Positions 51,904-61,158 are shown, counted from the first letter of the stretch. The stretch: 64,000 nt of DNA from Streptomyces marokkonensis (GCF_008312835.1 NZ_VSKS01000003.1:434001-498000); one strand, 5' to 3'. Made by a program: numbers and translations. The notes: generated by a model from the sequence alone, not told the origin.

Positions 51904-53751
51904 ATGACTGAGAGCAACGGGTCCGACGCGCCGGACCGGGCGGACCACCAGACCGAGCGAGTGGAACAGGGTGCGGGCATGCCCGACTGGGAGAAGCGCT
52001 TCCGGGCGCCCCGGGTGTCCCTGCCCGACTGGGCCGAGGACGCCCCCGACCGCTCCCTGTTCGTGTCGAACGCGACGGGGACGTACGAGCTGTACGCCTG
52101 GGACCGGGCGACCGGTGAGCAGCGCCAGGTGACGGACCGGCCCAACGGCACGACGGACGGGGTGCTCTCGCCGGACGGCGAGTGGATCTGGTGGTTCGAC
52201 GACAAGGACGGCGACGAGTTCGGCGTCTGGCGGCGCCAGCGGTTCTCGGGCGGCGAGGACGAACTCGCGGCCCCGGGCCTGGACCCCTCGTACCCCGCCG
52301 GTCTGGCGCTGGGCAGGGACGGCCGTACGGCGGTCGTGGGGCGCTCCACGGACGAGGACGGTACGACGATCCACCTCGCCCGCACCGGTGAGGCGCCGGT
52401 GGAGCTGTACCGGCACCGTGAGTCGGCGGGCGTCGGCGACCTCTCCTACGACGGTTCGCTGATCGCCGTGGAGCACACCGAGCACGGTGACGCGATGCAC
52501 TCCGCGCTGCGGGTGATGCGCCCCGACGGCACGACGGTCGCGGAGCTCGACGACACCCGGGGCGGCACCGAGGAACTGGGCCTGGAGGTGCTGGGCTTCG
52601 CCCCGGTCGAGGGCGACACCCGGCTGCTCATCGGGCACCAGCGGCGCGGACGCTGGGAGCCCCTGGTGTGGGACGTGGTGACGGGGGAGGAGACGGACCT
52701 CGCGCTGGACCTGCCCGGCGACGTGAGCGCCGAGTGGTACCCGGACGGCACGGGGCTGCTCATCGCGCACGGCTTCGAGGCCCGCGGCGAGCTGTTCCGC
52801 TACGACCTGACCGAGCGCCGGCTGGTGAAGATCCCCACCCCGCGCGGCGCGGTCTCCGGTGCGACGGTCCGGCCCGACGGCAGCGTGGAGTACCTGTGGT
52901 CGTCGGCGGCCGAGCCGCCGGCGGTGCGCTCCACGGCGGGCGGAGTGGTCCTCGACCCGCCCGGGATGACGTCGCCCGGGTCGGTGCCCGTGGAGGACGT
53001 GTGGGTGGAGGGCCCCGGCGGCCGCATCCACGCGCTCGTGCAGAAGCCGGCCGGCGCCACGGGCCCGCTCCCGACGGTCTTCGACATCCACGGAGGCCCC
53101 ACCTGGCACGACAGCGACTCCTTCGCGGCGGGCCCGGCGGCCTGGGTCGACCACGGCTACGCGGTGGTCCGCGTCAACTACCGGGGCTCCACCGGCTACG
53201 GGCGCGCCTGGACCGACGCGCTGAAGCACCGGGTGGGCCTGATCGAGCTGGAGGACATCGCGGCGGTCCGCGAGTGGGCGATCACCTCCGGCCTGGCGGA
53301 CCCCGCCCGGCTGATCCTCACCGGCGGCTCCTGGGGCGGCTACCTCACCCTGCTGGGCCTCGGCACGCAGCCGGACGCGTGGGCGATGGGCATCGCGGCG
53401 GTTCCGGTCGCCGACTACGTCACGGCGTACCACGACGAGATGGAGGCGCTGAAGGCGATGGACCGCACGCTGCTCGGCGGCACCCCGGAAGAGGTCCCCG
53501 AGCGCTTCGAGGCCTCGTCCCCGATCACCTACGTCGACCGGGTCAAGGCCCCGGTTTACATCTCGGCCGGGGTCAACGACCCCCGCTGTCCCATCCAGCA
53601 GATCGAGAACTACGTCAAACGCCTCGAGTCCCGCGAGGCGGTCCACGAGGTCTACCGCTACGACGCCGGCCACGGCTCCCTGGTGGTGGACGAACGCATC
53701 AAGCAGATCCGCCTGGAACTCGACTTCGCAGCACGACACCTCCCGGCGTAA
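51904..53751 (+). CDS. S9 family (prolyl oligopeptidase-type) peptidase
   Basis: A 615-residue protein. Residues about 40-345 form a beta-propeller with ATGEQRQVTDRPNGT-like repeats; about 350-615 form an alpha/beta hydrolase domain with S476 in GGSWGG, Asp in GVNDPRCP and His in DAGHGSL. No signal peptide is seen, so it is probably cytoplasmic. It would release dipeptides or cleave after Pro or a related residue from short peptides. ATG 51904 follows a weak upstream context with TATGGG nearby. Confidence 0.92.
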   Translation: MTESNGSDAPDRADHQTERVEQGAGMPDWEKRFRAPRVSLPDWAEDAPDRSLFVSNATGTYELYAWDRATGEQRQVTDRPNGTTDGVLSPDGEWIWWFDDKDGDEFGVWRRQRFSGGEDELAAPGLDPSYPAGLALGRDGRTAVVGRSTDEDGTTIHLARTGEAPVELYRHRESAGVGDLSYDGSLIAVEHTEHGDAMHSALRVMRPDGTTVAELDDTRGGTEELGLEVLGFAPVEGDTRLLIGHQRRGRWEPLVWDVVTGEETDLALDLPGDVSAEWYPDGTGLLIAHGFEARGELFRYDLTERRLVKIPTPRGAVSGATVRPDGSVEYLWSSAAEPPAVRSTAGGVVLDPPGMTSPGSVPVEDVWVEGPGGRIHALVQKPAGATGPLPTVFDIHGGPTWHDSDSFAAGPAAWVDHGYAVVRVNYRGSTGYGRAWTDALKHRVGLIELEDIAAVREWAITSGLADPARLILTGGSWGGYLTLLGLGTQPDAWAMGIAAVPVADYVTAYHDEMEALKAMDRTLLGGTPEEVPERFEASSPITYVDRVKAPVYISAGVNDPRCPIQQIENYVKRLESREAVHEVYRYDAGHGSLVVDERIKQIRLELDFAARHLPA

Positions 53752-53925
53752 CCCCAGCCACGGGCAGTCATGCCGCCCCGGCTGCGGCCCCTCGTGCCGC
53801 CCCCAGTGCCTTGAAGGCCTGGGAGGTACCCCCAGGGCGGTACGGGTGGGCGGTGGGGGAGGCACCCCGCAAGCGCGGGTAGGTGAAGCCCACCCCCGCC
53901 CAGCCCAGGCGCCGGGGCGGCCGGG
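53752..53925. terminator. Converging-gene region with long imperfect hairpins
   Basis: Between the peptidase and the RCK protein gene (converging). GCCTGGG...CCCAGG hairpins at about 53817-53840 and a larger pairing of GGGTGGGCGGTGGGGG (about 53844-53860) with CCCACCCCCGCCCAGCCC (about 53888-53905) probably act as a bidirectional terminator. No gene. Confidence 0.5.
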
Positions 53926-55866
53926 TCAGCGTCCCGCCGCCCCGGCCCCCCGGTGCCGCCCCAGCAACTCCGCCAGCCCCCGCCGGGTGGCGGCCAGCAC
54001 CACCCGGTCCTCGGCACGCAGCACGTACGTGTCGGGGAGGTCCCACACAAGCCCGGAGCCCGGCGCTCCCTCCCTACCGGAGGCGGACCCCGCCGTGTCC
54101 AGCGCCAGCACCCGCCAGGCCCCCGCCCGAAACGCCTCCCCCACCGTCCGCCCCTCCAACTGCGCGTACCCGCCCACGACGACCGCCGCGAACAGCAGCA
54201 CCCGCCGCTCCACCGGTATCGCCCCGAGGATCTGCCGTCCCATCATCGCCCCGGCGAACGCCGGCGCCGCCAGGTGCGACACGCTCCGGCTCCGCGTCAG
54301 CGCACCGGGGTGCGCCGTCCGCAGTGTCCGGTACACCGCCTTCGCGAAGTCGTCGTCGTACAGCCGCAGCACCGCCCGCAGATCCTGCCGCACGGACCGC
54401 GCGTACAGCACCGCCTCCAGATTCGTCGTATCGGCGCTGGTCAGCGCGAGCAGCACATCCGCGCGATGGATCTTCGCGGACTCCAGCACACCCTCCTGCG
54501 TGACGTCCCCGACGACCACCGGCACGCGTAACCGCCGCGCCACGGCCACCCCTCGCGCCTCCGGGTCCGCCTCCACGCACACCACCGGAATGTGCAGCTC
54601 CCGCAGCCGCGTCAGCACCCGCGTCCCGATCTTGCCCAGCCCCAGCAGCACCACGTGCCCGCTCAGCCCGCGCGGCGGCTTCCGCAGCGCCGACGCCGTA
54701 CGGAACGTCCCCAGTGCTTCCAGCACCGCCGCCAGCAGCACCGGCAGCAGCAGCAACCCGACCAGCATCGACAGCAGTTGCAGCACCTGCCGCCCGGTGG
54801 ACTGGTGGTGGGCGGGCTCGTTGATCGCGAAGAGATCCAGCAGCGTGACGTACGTGGCGTGCAGCGGGTTGTCCCGGGTCACCACCGTCAGCGCGACGGC
54901 GAGCGCGACGACCGCGGCCACCAGCCCCGCCAGCGACCACCGCAGCCGCCGCGAGAACAGCGAGGCGAACGGCGGCCCGCCCCGCCGTGCGGGCAGCGGC
55001 GGTCCGGAGTAGGAGACCTGCTCCAGCACCACCGTCCCGCGCCCGGTCGCCGCCGCCACCGCCTCAGCGTCGGGCAGCAGTCGCGGCCCCTGCTCGCCGC
55101 TGTCCTCCGAACCCTCGGCACCCGCCGGGTCGCTGCTCGTCGCGGACAGCAGCGCCAGCGTGCACAGCCCCGGGTCGGCCACTTCCCCCGGCCCCGGAGG
55201 CCGACGCTCCACCGCCCGCAGCAGCAGTCCTTCCGCGTCGACGACCTTGCTCGTGCCGACGAGCGCGCCGGCGACCAGCGCGGGCGCGGCCGTGTCGGCG
55301 TCGGACAGCACGGTCGTGGCGATGTCGGCACCCACACCCACACCCCCGCGCCCGGGAGCCGCGCCGCCGGCCAACTCGGCCGCCTGGTCGAGCAGTTCCT
55401 CGATGTGCTGCCCCAGCCGCCGGTTGTACAGCCGCAGGACGAGCCGCAGCCTGGGGTTGAGCCGGCGGGCGTTCAGCGCGGCACGGATGTTGGTCTCGTC
55501 GTCGTCGTACACCAACGCCAGCGCGGCGGCCCGCTCCACGCCCGCCTCGGCGAGCACGGCCTCGGTCGGCTCGGCGGCCTCCACCACCCGTGCACCGGGG
55601 GCGGCGGTGTCGTCGGAGACGCCGTTGCCCCGGTTGTTGACGGCGGTCACGACCCGGTCGAGCAGGGCCGCGGAGGCCGCACGGGCCCGCCCCACCATCG
55701 GCTGCCGCACGCTGCTTCCGGCGGGCGGCACGACGAGGGTCACCTGCTCGCGGTACACACCCCTAAGTTCGGCGGCGAGCCGGTGCGCCAGCCCGTCGTC
55801 ACCGCACACCACCATGGGGGCGGACGGATCGCTGGGCGGGGCGGGGTTGGGAAGCAGGCTCACCAC
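53926..55866 (-). CDS. Membrane NAD-binding protein with two RCK/TrkA-N domains
   Basis: A 646-residue protein. The N-terminal half has a Rossmann-like TrkA-N domain (MVVCGDDGLAHRLAAEL, then DDDETNIRAALNARRLNP). Two hydrophobic helices at about 340-365 and 400-425 flank a loop without the TVGYG potassium filter. A second, canonical RCK domain follows (HVVLLGLGKIGTRVLTRL, VVCVEADPEARGVAVARR, DVTQEGVLESAKIHRADVLLALT) with a C-terminal extension. It resembles RCK-gated ion channels or CASTOR/POLLUX-like proteins. The role is probably cation transport or its control. GTG 55866 or 55863 is the start. Confidence 0.82.
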   Translation of the reverse strand: MVSLLPNPAPPSDPSAPMVVCGDDGLAHRLAAELRGVYREQVTLVVPPAGSSVRQPMVGRARAASAALLDRVVTAVNNRGNGVSDDTAAPGARVVEAAEPTEAVLAEAGVERAAALALVYDDDETNIRAALNARRLNPRLRLVLRLYNRRLGQHIEELLDQAAELAGGAAPGRGGVGVGADIATTVLSDADTAAPALVAGALVGTSKVVDAEGLLLRAVERRPPGPGEVADPGLCTLALLSATSSDPAGAEGSEDSGEQGPRLLPDAEAVAAATGRGTVVLEQVSYSGPPLPARRGGPPFASLFSRRLRWSLAGLVAAVVALAVALTVVTRDNPLHATYVTLLDLFAINEPAHHQSTGRQVLQLLSMLVGLLLLPVLLAAVLEALGTFRTASALRKPPRGLSGHVVLLGLGKIGTRVLTRLRELHIPVVCVEADPEARGVAVARRLRVPVVVGDVTQEGVLESAKIHRADVLLALTSADTTNLEAVLYARSVRQDLRAVLRLYDDDFAKAVYRTLRTAHPGALTRSRSVSHLAAPAFAGAMMGRQILGAIPVERRVLLFAAVVVGGYAQLEGRTVGEAFRAGAWRVLALDTAGSASGREGAPGSGLVWDLPDTYVLRAEDRVVLAATRRGLAELLGRHRGAGAAGR

Positions 55867-56005
55867 AGGGGAAGAGACTGCCTCATCGTCACGCGTGGTT
55901 CCAGGCGGCACCTGAACACCCCGGCCCGTCCCTCCGTACAAAGGAGCAGGGGCCTCGAGCGGCCCCGCTCTCTCGCGCGCGCATCCTGGGAGGTGCACCC
56001 GGCCC

Positions 56006-57073
56006 GTGGCCATCACCCCACCACCCCCGCGCGGAACGAGCCGGCCCCGACCCGGCCCTCCACCCGCCGGGACCGACCACGGGACACCCCCCGGCGGCTC
56101 CCGCGAGGCGTCCCCCGACGAGCCCCGCCACCTCACCTCCCCCCTCCTCCTCACCCTGGTCCTGCTCACGGCCGTGATGTTCCAGGGCCCGGTCCGCGGC
56201 GCCCTGGCCGCCCCGGTGATGCAGAGCTGGATGACGGTGTTCGTGGCCGTGGTCGTCCAGGCCCTCCCCTTCCTGGTGCTCGGCGTCCTGCTGTCGGCGG
56301 CGATCGCGGTGTTCGTCCCGCCGTCGTTCTTCGCCCGCGCCCTGCCGGCACGTCCGGCGCTGGCCGTACCGGTCGCGGGCGCGGCGGGCGCGGTGCTTCC
56401 CGGCTGCGAGTGCGCGTCCGTGCCGGTGGCGGGCGCGCTGGTGCGCCGTGGGGTGGCCCCCGCGGCGGCCCTGGCGTTCCTGCTGTCCGCCCCCGCGATC
56501 AACCCGATCGTGCTGACGGCGACGGCGGTCGCCTTCCCGGGCAACCCCGAGATGGTCCTCGCCCGCTTCGTCGCGAGCCTGCTGGTGGCGTGCCTGATGG
56601 GCTGGCTGTGGCAGCGCCTCGGCCGTACGGACTGGCTGCGCCCGCCCGCCCGTTCGTCCCACGAGGGGCGGAGCGGGGGAGCGGCCTTCTGGGGCTCGGT
56701 GCGGCACGACGTGACGCACGCGGGGGGCTATCTGGTGGTCGGCGCGATGGCGGCGGCGACGCTGAAGGCGGTGGTCCCGGCGGAGTGGCTGCGCGTGGCG
56801 GCCGGCCACCCGGTGCTGTCGGTACTGGCGCTGGCGGTCCTGGCCGTGCTGCTGTCGATCTGCTCGGAGGCGGACGCCTTCGTGGCGGCGTCGCTGACCC
56901 AGTTCTCGCTGACGGCGCGGCTCACCTTCCTGGTCGTGGGACCGGTGATCGACCTGAAGCTCTTCGCCCTGCAGGCGGGCACGTTCGGCCGTGCCTTCGC
57001 CCTGCGCTTCGCCCCCGCGACCTTCGCCCTGGCGGTGGCCGTGTCGGTCCTGACGGGAGCGGTACTGCTGTGA
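56006..57073 (+). CDS. Permease, DUF318/YraQ-ArsP type
   Basis: A 355-residue membrane protein with eight or so helices in two inverted halves. The key repeat motif appears as GCECASVPVAGALVRRGVAPAAALAFLLSAPAINPIVL (with Cys-Glu-Cys) and again as CSEADAFVAASL...LTFLVVGPVIDLK. Family members export organoarsenicals or other toxic solutes, or are uncharacterised. It is coupled by a 4-bp overlap to a TIGR03943 protein, a conserved two-gene unit of unknown substrate. GTG 56006 is used; the first 30 residues are disordered. Confidence 0.88.
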   Translation: MAITPPPPRGTSRPRPGPPPAGTDHGTPPGGSREASPDEPRHLTSPLLLTLVLLTAVMFQGPVRGALAAPVMQSWMTVFVAVVVQALPFLVLGVLLSAAIAVFVPPSFFARALPARPALAVPVAGAAGAVLPGCECASVPVAGALVRRGVAPAAALAFLLSAPAINPIVLTATAVAFPGNPEMVLARFVASLLVACLMGWLWQRLGRTDWLRPPARSSHEGRSGGAAFWGSVRHDVTHAGGYLVVGAMAAATLKAVVPAEWLRVAAGHPVLSVLALAVLAVLLSICSEADAFVAASLTQFSLTARLTFLVVGPVIDLKLFALQAGTFGRAFALRFAPATFALAVAVSVLTGAVLL

Positions 57074-57789
57074 CAACCCGGCTCAACGGCCAGGCCCAGG
57101 CGGCCCTGCTGTTCCTCCTCGGCGCGACCGTGCTGCACGCCGGCCTGACGGACCTGCACCTGCGTTACGTCAAGGCCGGACTGCGCCCGCTGCTCCTGCT
57201 GTCCGGCGCGGTACTGATCGTGACGGCGGCGGCGACGGTCTGGTACGAGTGGCGGCGCCCGCCGCACCCGGGGGAGCCGCACCGGGAACCCCGCGTCTCC
57301 TGGCTCCTCGCCCTCCCCCTCTTCGCCCTGATCCTGGTCGCCCCGCCGGCCCTCGGCTCCTACAGCGCCACCCACACCGGTACGGCCCTGCAGAAACCCC
57401 TGGGCTTCCCCGGCCTCCCCGCCCGGGGCCCCCTGCGTCTCGGGGTGGGGGAGTACGCGGCGCGCGCCGTCTACGACGACGGCCGCCACCTCCGCGACCG
57501 CCCCATCAACATCACCGGCTTCGTGGCGATGAGCGGCACGGGTGCGCCGTACCTGGTCCGCATGGGTCTCAACTGCTGTGCCGCGGACGCCCAGCCGGTC
57601 AAGATCGCCCTGACCGGCGAGATCCCCCCGGTCCTGCGACCGGACACCTGGCTGGAGGTCACCGGCACCTACACCCCGCGCCGCACGAAGGACCCGGTCA
57701 ACGACGGACCGGTCCCGTACTTCGAGGTCACCCGCGCCACACCGGTCCCGGCCCCGAGCGACCCGTACGACGGAGCGTGGGGCGGCTAG
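57070..57789 (+). CDS. TIGR03943 family putative permease subunit
   Basis: A 239-residue protein with three N-terminal hydrophobic helices (about 10-30, 38-58 and 75-95), then a soluble domain with the family's FVAMSGTGAPYLVRMGLNCCAADAQPVKI stretch (two adjacent Cys) and LEVTGTYTPRRTKDPVNDGPVPYF. GTG 57070 overlaps the permease stop by 4 bp. Together the pair probably forms one transporter; the CC motif may bind a metal or the substrate. Confidence 0.88.
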   Translation: MTTRLNGQAQAALLFLLGATVLHAGLTDLHLRYVKAGLRPLLLLSGAVLIVTAAATVWYEWRRPPHPGEPHREPRVSWLLALPLFALILVAPPALGSYSATHTGTALQKPLGFPGLPARGPLRLGVGEYAARAVYDDGRHLRDRPINITGFVAMSGTGAPYLVRMGLNCCAADAQPVKIALTGEIPPVLRPDTWLEVTGTYTPRRTKDPVNDGPVPYFEVTRATPVPAPSDPYDGAWGG

Positions 57790-57808
57790 GGACTGGGGAC
57801 CGGGGCGG

Positions 57809-58105
57809 CTACGACTGGTAGGGCTGCTGCTGGTGGGGCTGCCCGTACCCCTGCCCGCCCTGTCCGCCACCGGCGGCCTGCGCCTGGAGCTGCTCGGCCT
57901 GCTCCGCGGTGACCTTCTGCTCGGCACCGCAGAACGTGCACTGCGTCGTGTACTTCGTCGACACCGGGAACAGCGGCACGAAGAACAGGGTGAACTTCGT
58001 GACCCGCTTCCTGAGCGTGTGCGCGGCGGGATTGCCGCACTGCGCGCACACCAGCGTCAGTATCGCGAGCTGGTACAGATACCCCTTGGTACCAAAAATG
58101 ATCAT
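57809..58105 (-). CDS. Zinc-ribbon domain protein
   Basis: A 98-residue protein: MIIFGTKGYLYQLAILTLVCAQCGNPAAHTLRK, then VTKFTLFFVPLFPVSTKYTTQCTFCGAEQKVT. The two CxxC pairs (CAQC and CTFC) form a split zinc ribbon around a hydrophobic segment, a pattern kept in actinobacteria. The C-terminal 30 residues are Gln/Gly-rich and disordered. Function unknown; similar proteins are annotated zinc-ribbon domain-containing. Confidence 0.85.
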   Translation of the reverse strand: MIIFGTKGYLYQLAILTLVCAQCGNPAAHTLRKRVTKFTLFFVPLFPVSTKYTTQCTFCGAEQKVTAEQAEQLQAQAAGGGQGGQGYGQPHQQQPYQS

Positions 58106-58240
58106 GTCGTCGTTCCTTCCCGGGCCACGGCCCCCCGAACCACCACACCAGACGATGACCGCAGTCGGCAACGTGACCGCCCCCCACACTGCCGCACCCG
58201 GCACAAGCGCGGACCGAGCCGCCGTTGACAGTCTTCCCGC

Positions 58241-59353
58241 ATGACCGACGCACGGAAAGCGATCCGCCGTCCCCGGTGGGCGGTCGTCCTGTGGGCCCTG
58301 GCGTGCGCACTGCTGCTGGCGGGCGCGGGCCTGGCCGTGTCGGCGGTGCCGGGCGCCGGTGCGCGCGAGCGGGAGTGGCGGTCCGCCGCCCCCTGCGCGC
58401 CCGGGACGCCGGCGGAGGAAGGCGGCGACTGCCTCGGCACCGTCACCGCCGTGATCGGACGTACGGATGCCCGCCGCCCCAAAAAGACCAGCTGGCTGTA
58501 CTTCACCGACGGCCGCCCGATGCGACGGCTGGCGGTGTCGTCGGAAGCGGCCGAGGAGTTCCGCGCCGGCGACCGCGTCCGGCTGACGGTGTGGCGCGGC
58601 GTGGTCAGGGAAGTCGCCGGTGACCGCTATGTGTGGCGCCACCACACCCCCGGCGCCGGGGACTTCGCGATGGTCGCGGCCGGCCTGACCCTCGCCGCGG
58701 GCTACCCGGCCGCCCGGACACTGCTCCTCGTACGCGGCCGGCGACGCCCCGACGACGAGGTCCTGCCGTCGGCCCTCCCCTTCGGGGCGGCACTCGTCGT
58801 CACGGCGCTGTGGCTCCTGCCCCTGTGCTACCTGCACCCCACGGCACCGTTCGCGACGCCCGCCACGACGGCCTGGACGTCGCTGGGCACGCTGACCACG
58901 CTCACCTTGCTGATCGGGGCGTGGCGGGCCACCCGCATCCGCCCGCCCGGGGAGTCCGGGACACCTTCCGCGGAGCCGGCGGGCGGCGAGGTCTTCCTGC
59001 CGGCCCGCTTCCTGGAGGCCACCGACTACAACCCGCACCACTTCGGCACCCACGTCGTCGTGGGCGGTGACGGTCCGCCCGCCGTGGTCCCGCACCCGGG
59101 CCCCGGCCGCTTCGCGGCGCGCCCGATCCCGGTCTCCCGTCTCACCGTCCTGCGGGTCCGCCGTCCCCGCGGCAGCGACTCCGGCCTGGTCCCGAGCGGC
59201 TGGCACGTGGCCGAACTGGACGACTCCGGCACTCCGGTCCACCTCGCCGCCGCTCCCGCCGACCTGACCCGCATCCTGTGCGAACTGCCACCCCGGAGCC
59301 GGCGCGGCGCGCACCCCGCCCGCCGGGACACGGGGACAAGTGCCGGTATGTGA
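58241..59353 (+). CDS. Multi-pass membrane protein of unknown function
   Basis: A 370-residue protein with hydrophobic helices at about 12-34, 138-158, 175-195 and 205-225. An extracytoplasmic loop (about 40-130) has a CAPG...GDCLGTV Cys pair that could form a disulfide, and a C-terminal cytoplasmic part has FLPARFLEATDYNPHHFGTHVVVGGDG. The loop vaguely recalls DUF3592-type proteins, but I do not recognise a family. ATG 58241 has no good ribosome site; TTGACAGT lies 8 nt upstream. Confidence 0.7.
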   Translation: MTDARKAIRRPRWAVVLWALACALLLAGAGLAVSAVPGAGAREREWRSAAPCAPGTPAEEGGDCLGTVTAVIGRTDARRPKKTSWLYFTDGRPMRRLAVSSEAAEEFRAGDRVRLTVWRGVVREVAGDRYVWRHHTPGAGDFAMVAAGLTLAAGYPAARTLLLVRGRRRPDDEVLPSALPFGAALVVTALWLLPLCYLHPTAPFATPATTAWTSLGTLTTLTLLIGAWRATRIRPPGESGTPSAEPAGGEVFLPARFLEATDYNPHHFGTHVVVGGDGPPAVVPHPGPGRFAARPIPVSRLTVLRVRRPRGSDSGLVPSGWHVAELDDSGTPVHLAAAPADLTRILCELPPRSRRGAHPARRDTGTSAGM

Positions 59354-59789
59354 GAGAGATGCATTTTGTCGTGCGGTAAACTTCTTTACCGAGTCTTGGC
59401 GCTCCGACGAGCGGTTGAACGCCCGGTGCGCGAGGAGCGGACCACGCATGCGACGGGGGGAACGTGACATGGAACGACGTGACATGAACCGGCCCATGCG
59501 CATCGACAACACCGCTCGCGACAGCGTCCCTGAACCGGGCACCGCCGTTCCCGGCGCCTGATCTCCCGGTCCGCACCCGACGCCCGCACCGGGTGCCCCC
59601 TGCCCGAACACGGTGGGGCTGCCCGACCGCCACGCCGTTTCCCCGCCCGGCCGCCGACGCCCGGCACCCACCGCTCTCACCGCTCACCGCACCGGTGACG
59701 CCTGCCCGCCCGCTGCCGCCGCCTCGCCGCTGCCCCTCGCCACCCGAAGGCACTGACGCCGCCGTCACCGAACCGGAGGACCGACGCCC
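59354..59789. other. Long leader region before the antiporter gene, with a CGGTAAA/TTTACCG dyad
   Basis: No convincing gene in 436 bp. CGGTAAA (59374-59380) and TTTACCG (59385-59391) form a perfect 7-bp dyad with a CTTC centre, in the only AT-rich patch, possibly an operator or promoter site. A short open frame ending at 59561 (MERRDMNRPMRIDNTARD...) might be a leader peptide, but nothing supports its translation. The last 200 bp are Pro/Arg-type high-GC sequence. Confidence 0.45.
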
Positions 59790-61001
59790 GTGCACCACAC
59801 CACCGTCCTGCTCATCGAACTCGGCGCGGTCATCCTCGCCCTGGGACTGCTGGGCCGCCTCGCCGGACGGGTGGGCTTCTCACCCATCCCCCTCTACCTG
59901 CTGGCCGGGCTGGCCTTCGGCCACGGCGGCATCCTGTCCCTGCAGGCCAGCGAGGAGTTCATCGCCACCGGTGCCGAGATCGGCGTCATCCTGCTGCTGC
60001 TCCTGCTGGGCCTGGAGTACAGCGCCTCCGAACTGGTCACGAACCTCAGGACCCAGTACCCGTCCGGGGCGGTCGACCTCGTCCTCAACGCGGTGCCCGG
60101 CGCCGTGGCGGCGCTGATCCTCGGGTGGGGCCCGGTGGCCGCCGTCGCGCTGGCCGGCGTCACCTGGATCTCCTCCTCCGGCGTCATCGCCAAGGTCCTC
60201 GGCGACCTGCGCCGGCTCGGCAACCGCGAAACCCCCGTGGTACTCGGCGTCCTCGTCATCGAGGACCTCGCCATGGCCCTCTACCTGCCGATCCTCACCA
60301 CCCTCCTGGCCGGGGTGAGCCTGGCCGGAGGAGCCGTCACCCTGCTGATCTCCCTGGGCACCGTCGGCGCCGTCCTGTACGTCGCACTGCGCCACGGCCG
60401 GCTGATCAGCCGCGCGGTCTCCTCCGACAACGCCGAGATGCTGCTGCTGGTCGTCCTCGGCCTGACCCTCCTCGTCGCCGGTCTCGCCCAGGAACTCCAG
60501 GTCTCGGCGGCCGTCGGCGCCTTCCTGGTCGGCATCGCCCTGTCCGGCGAGGTCGCCGAGGGGGCGAGCGTCCTCCTCACCCCGCTGCGGGACCTGTTCG
60601 CCGCCGTCTTCTTCGTGTTCTTCGGGCTGTCCACCGACCCGGCCGACATCCCGCCCGTGCTGGTGACGGCGCTGCTCCTCGCCGTGGTCACCGCGCTCAC
60701 GAAGGTCGCCACCGGCTGGTACGCCGCACACCGGGCGGGCATCCGGGGCGCGGGCCGCTGGCGTGCGGGCGGCACACTCGTGGCGCGGGGCGAGTTCTCC
60801 ATCGTCATCGCGGGCCTCGCCGTCGGCGTCGAGCCCCGCATCGGCCCCCTGGCCACGGCGTACGTCCTGATCCTGGTCGTGATCGGCCCGCTCACCGCCC
60901 GCTACACGGAGCCCCTGGCCCGCCGCCTCACCCGCCGCCCGGCCCCGCCCGCGCCGCCCGGCGCCACGGAACACCCCCAACCCGCACCCGCCAGCGCCTG
61001 A
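59790..61001 (+). CDS. Cation:proton antiporter, CPA2 (Kef-type) family
   Basis: A 403-residue membrane protein with 12-13 helices. Conserved features are LLLLGLEYSASEL, the GVTWISSSGVIAKVLGDL discontinuous-helix motif, ETPVVLGVLVIEDLAMALYLP with the Glu-Asp pair of the ion site, and VARGEFSIVIAGLAV near the C-terminus. It would exchange K+ or Na+ for protons across the cytoplasmic membrane. GTG 59790 is the start. No RCK domain is fused; a broken RCK_C gene lies just downstream on the other strand. Confidence 0.92.
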   Translation: MHHTTVLLIELGAVILALGLLGRLAGRVGFSPIPLYLLAGLAFGHGGILSLQASEEFIATGAEIGVILLLLLLGLEYSASELVTNLRTQYPSGAVDLVLNAVPGAVAALILGWGPVAAVALAGVTWISSSGVIAKVLGDLRRLGNRETPVVLGVLVIEDLAMALYLPILTTLLAGVSLAGGAVTLLISLGTVGAVLYVALRHGRLISRAVSSDNAEMLLLVVLGLTLLVAGLAQELQVSAAVGAFLVGIALSGEVAEGASVLLTPLRDLFAAVFFVFFGLSTDPADIPPVLVTALLLAVVTALTKVATGWYAAHRAGIRGAGRWRAGGTLVARGEFSIVIAGLAVGVEPRIGPLATAYVLILVVIGPLTARYTEPLARRLTRRPAPPAPPGATEHPQPAPASA

Positions 61002-61014
61002 CGCCCGCCCGGGA

Positions 61015-61158
61015 TCACTCCCGGCCGAGGATCCCGGCGGCGACCCCGACACCCTCACGCGTGCCGATCACGATCAGGGTGTCACCGCCGGCCGACCGGA
61101 AGTCCGGCCCCGGAGAGGGGACCGCCCCGGTCCCGCCCAGTACGGCCACGATCGGCAC
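61015..61158 (-). pseudogene. Truncated RCK_C (antiporter regulatory subunit) remnant
   Basis: The frame encodes 47 residues, VPIVAVLGGTGAVPSPGPDF then RSAGGDTLIVIGTREGVGVA and AGILGRE. This matches the second half of a TrkA-C/RCK_C domain as found in KhtT-type regulatory subunits of CPA2 antiporters (the SPGPDF...GDTLIVIGTREGV stretch). The normal N-terminal 100 or more residues are missing, and upstream sequence in the frame has no similarity. GTG 61158 could still allow translation. It is most likely a decayed partner of the neighbouring antiporter. Confidence 0.6.

Noticed and set aside
50866-53865. 999-codon minus-strand frame covering the S9 peptidase
   Set aside because: Only the last 275 codons (SURF1) have protein-like composition and family motifs; the rest is antisense to the peptidase.
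59340-59561. 73-codon plus-strand frame before the antiporter
   Set aside because: Starts inside the previous gene's end, no clear ribosome site or homology; at most a leader peptide.
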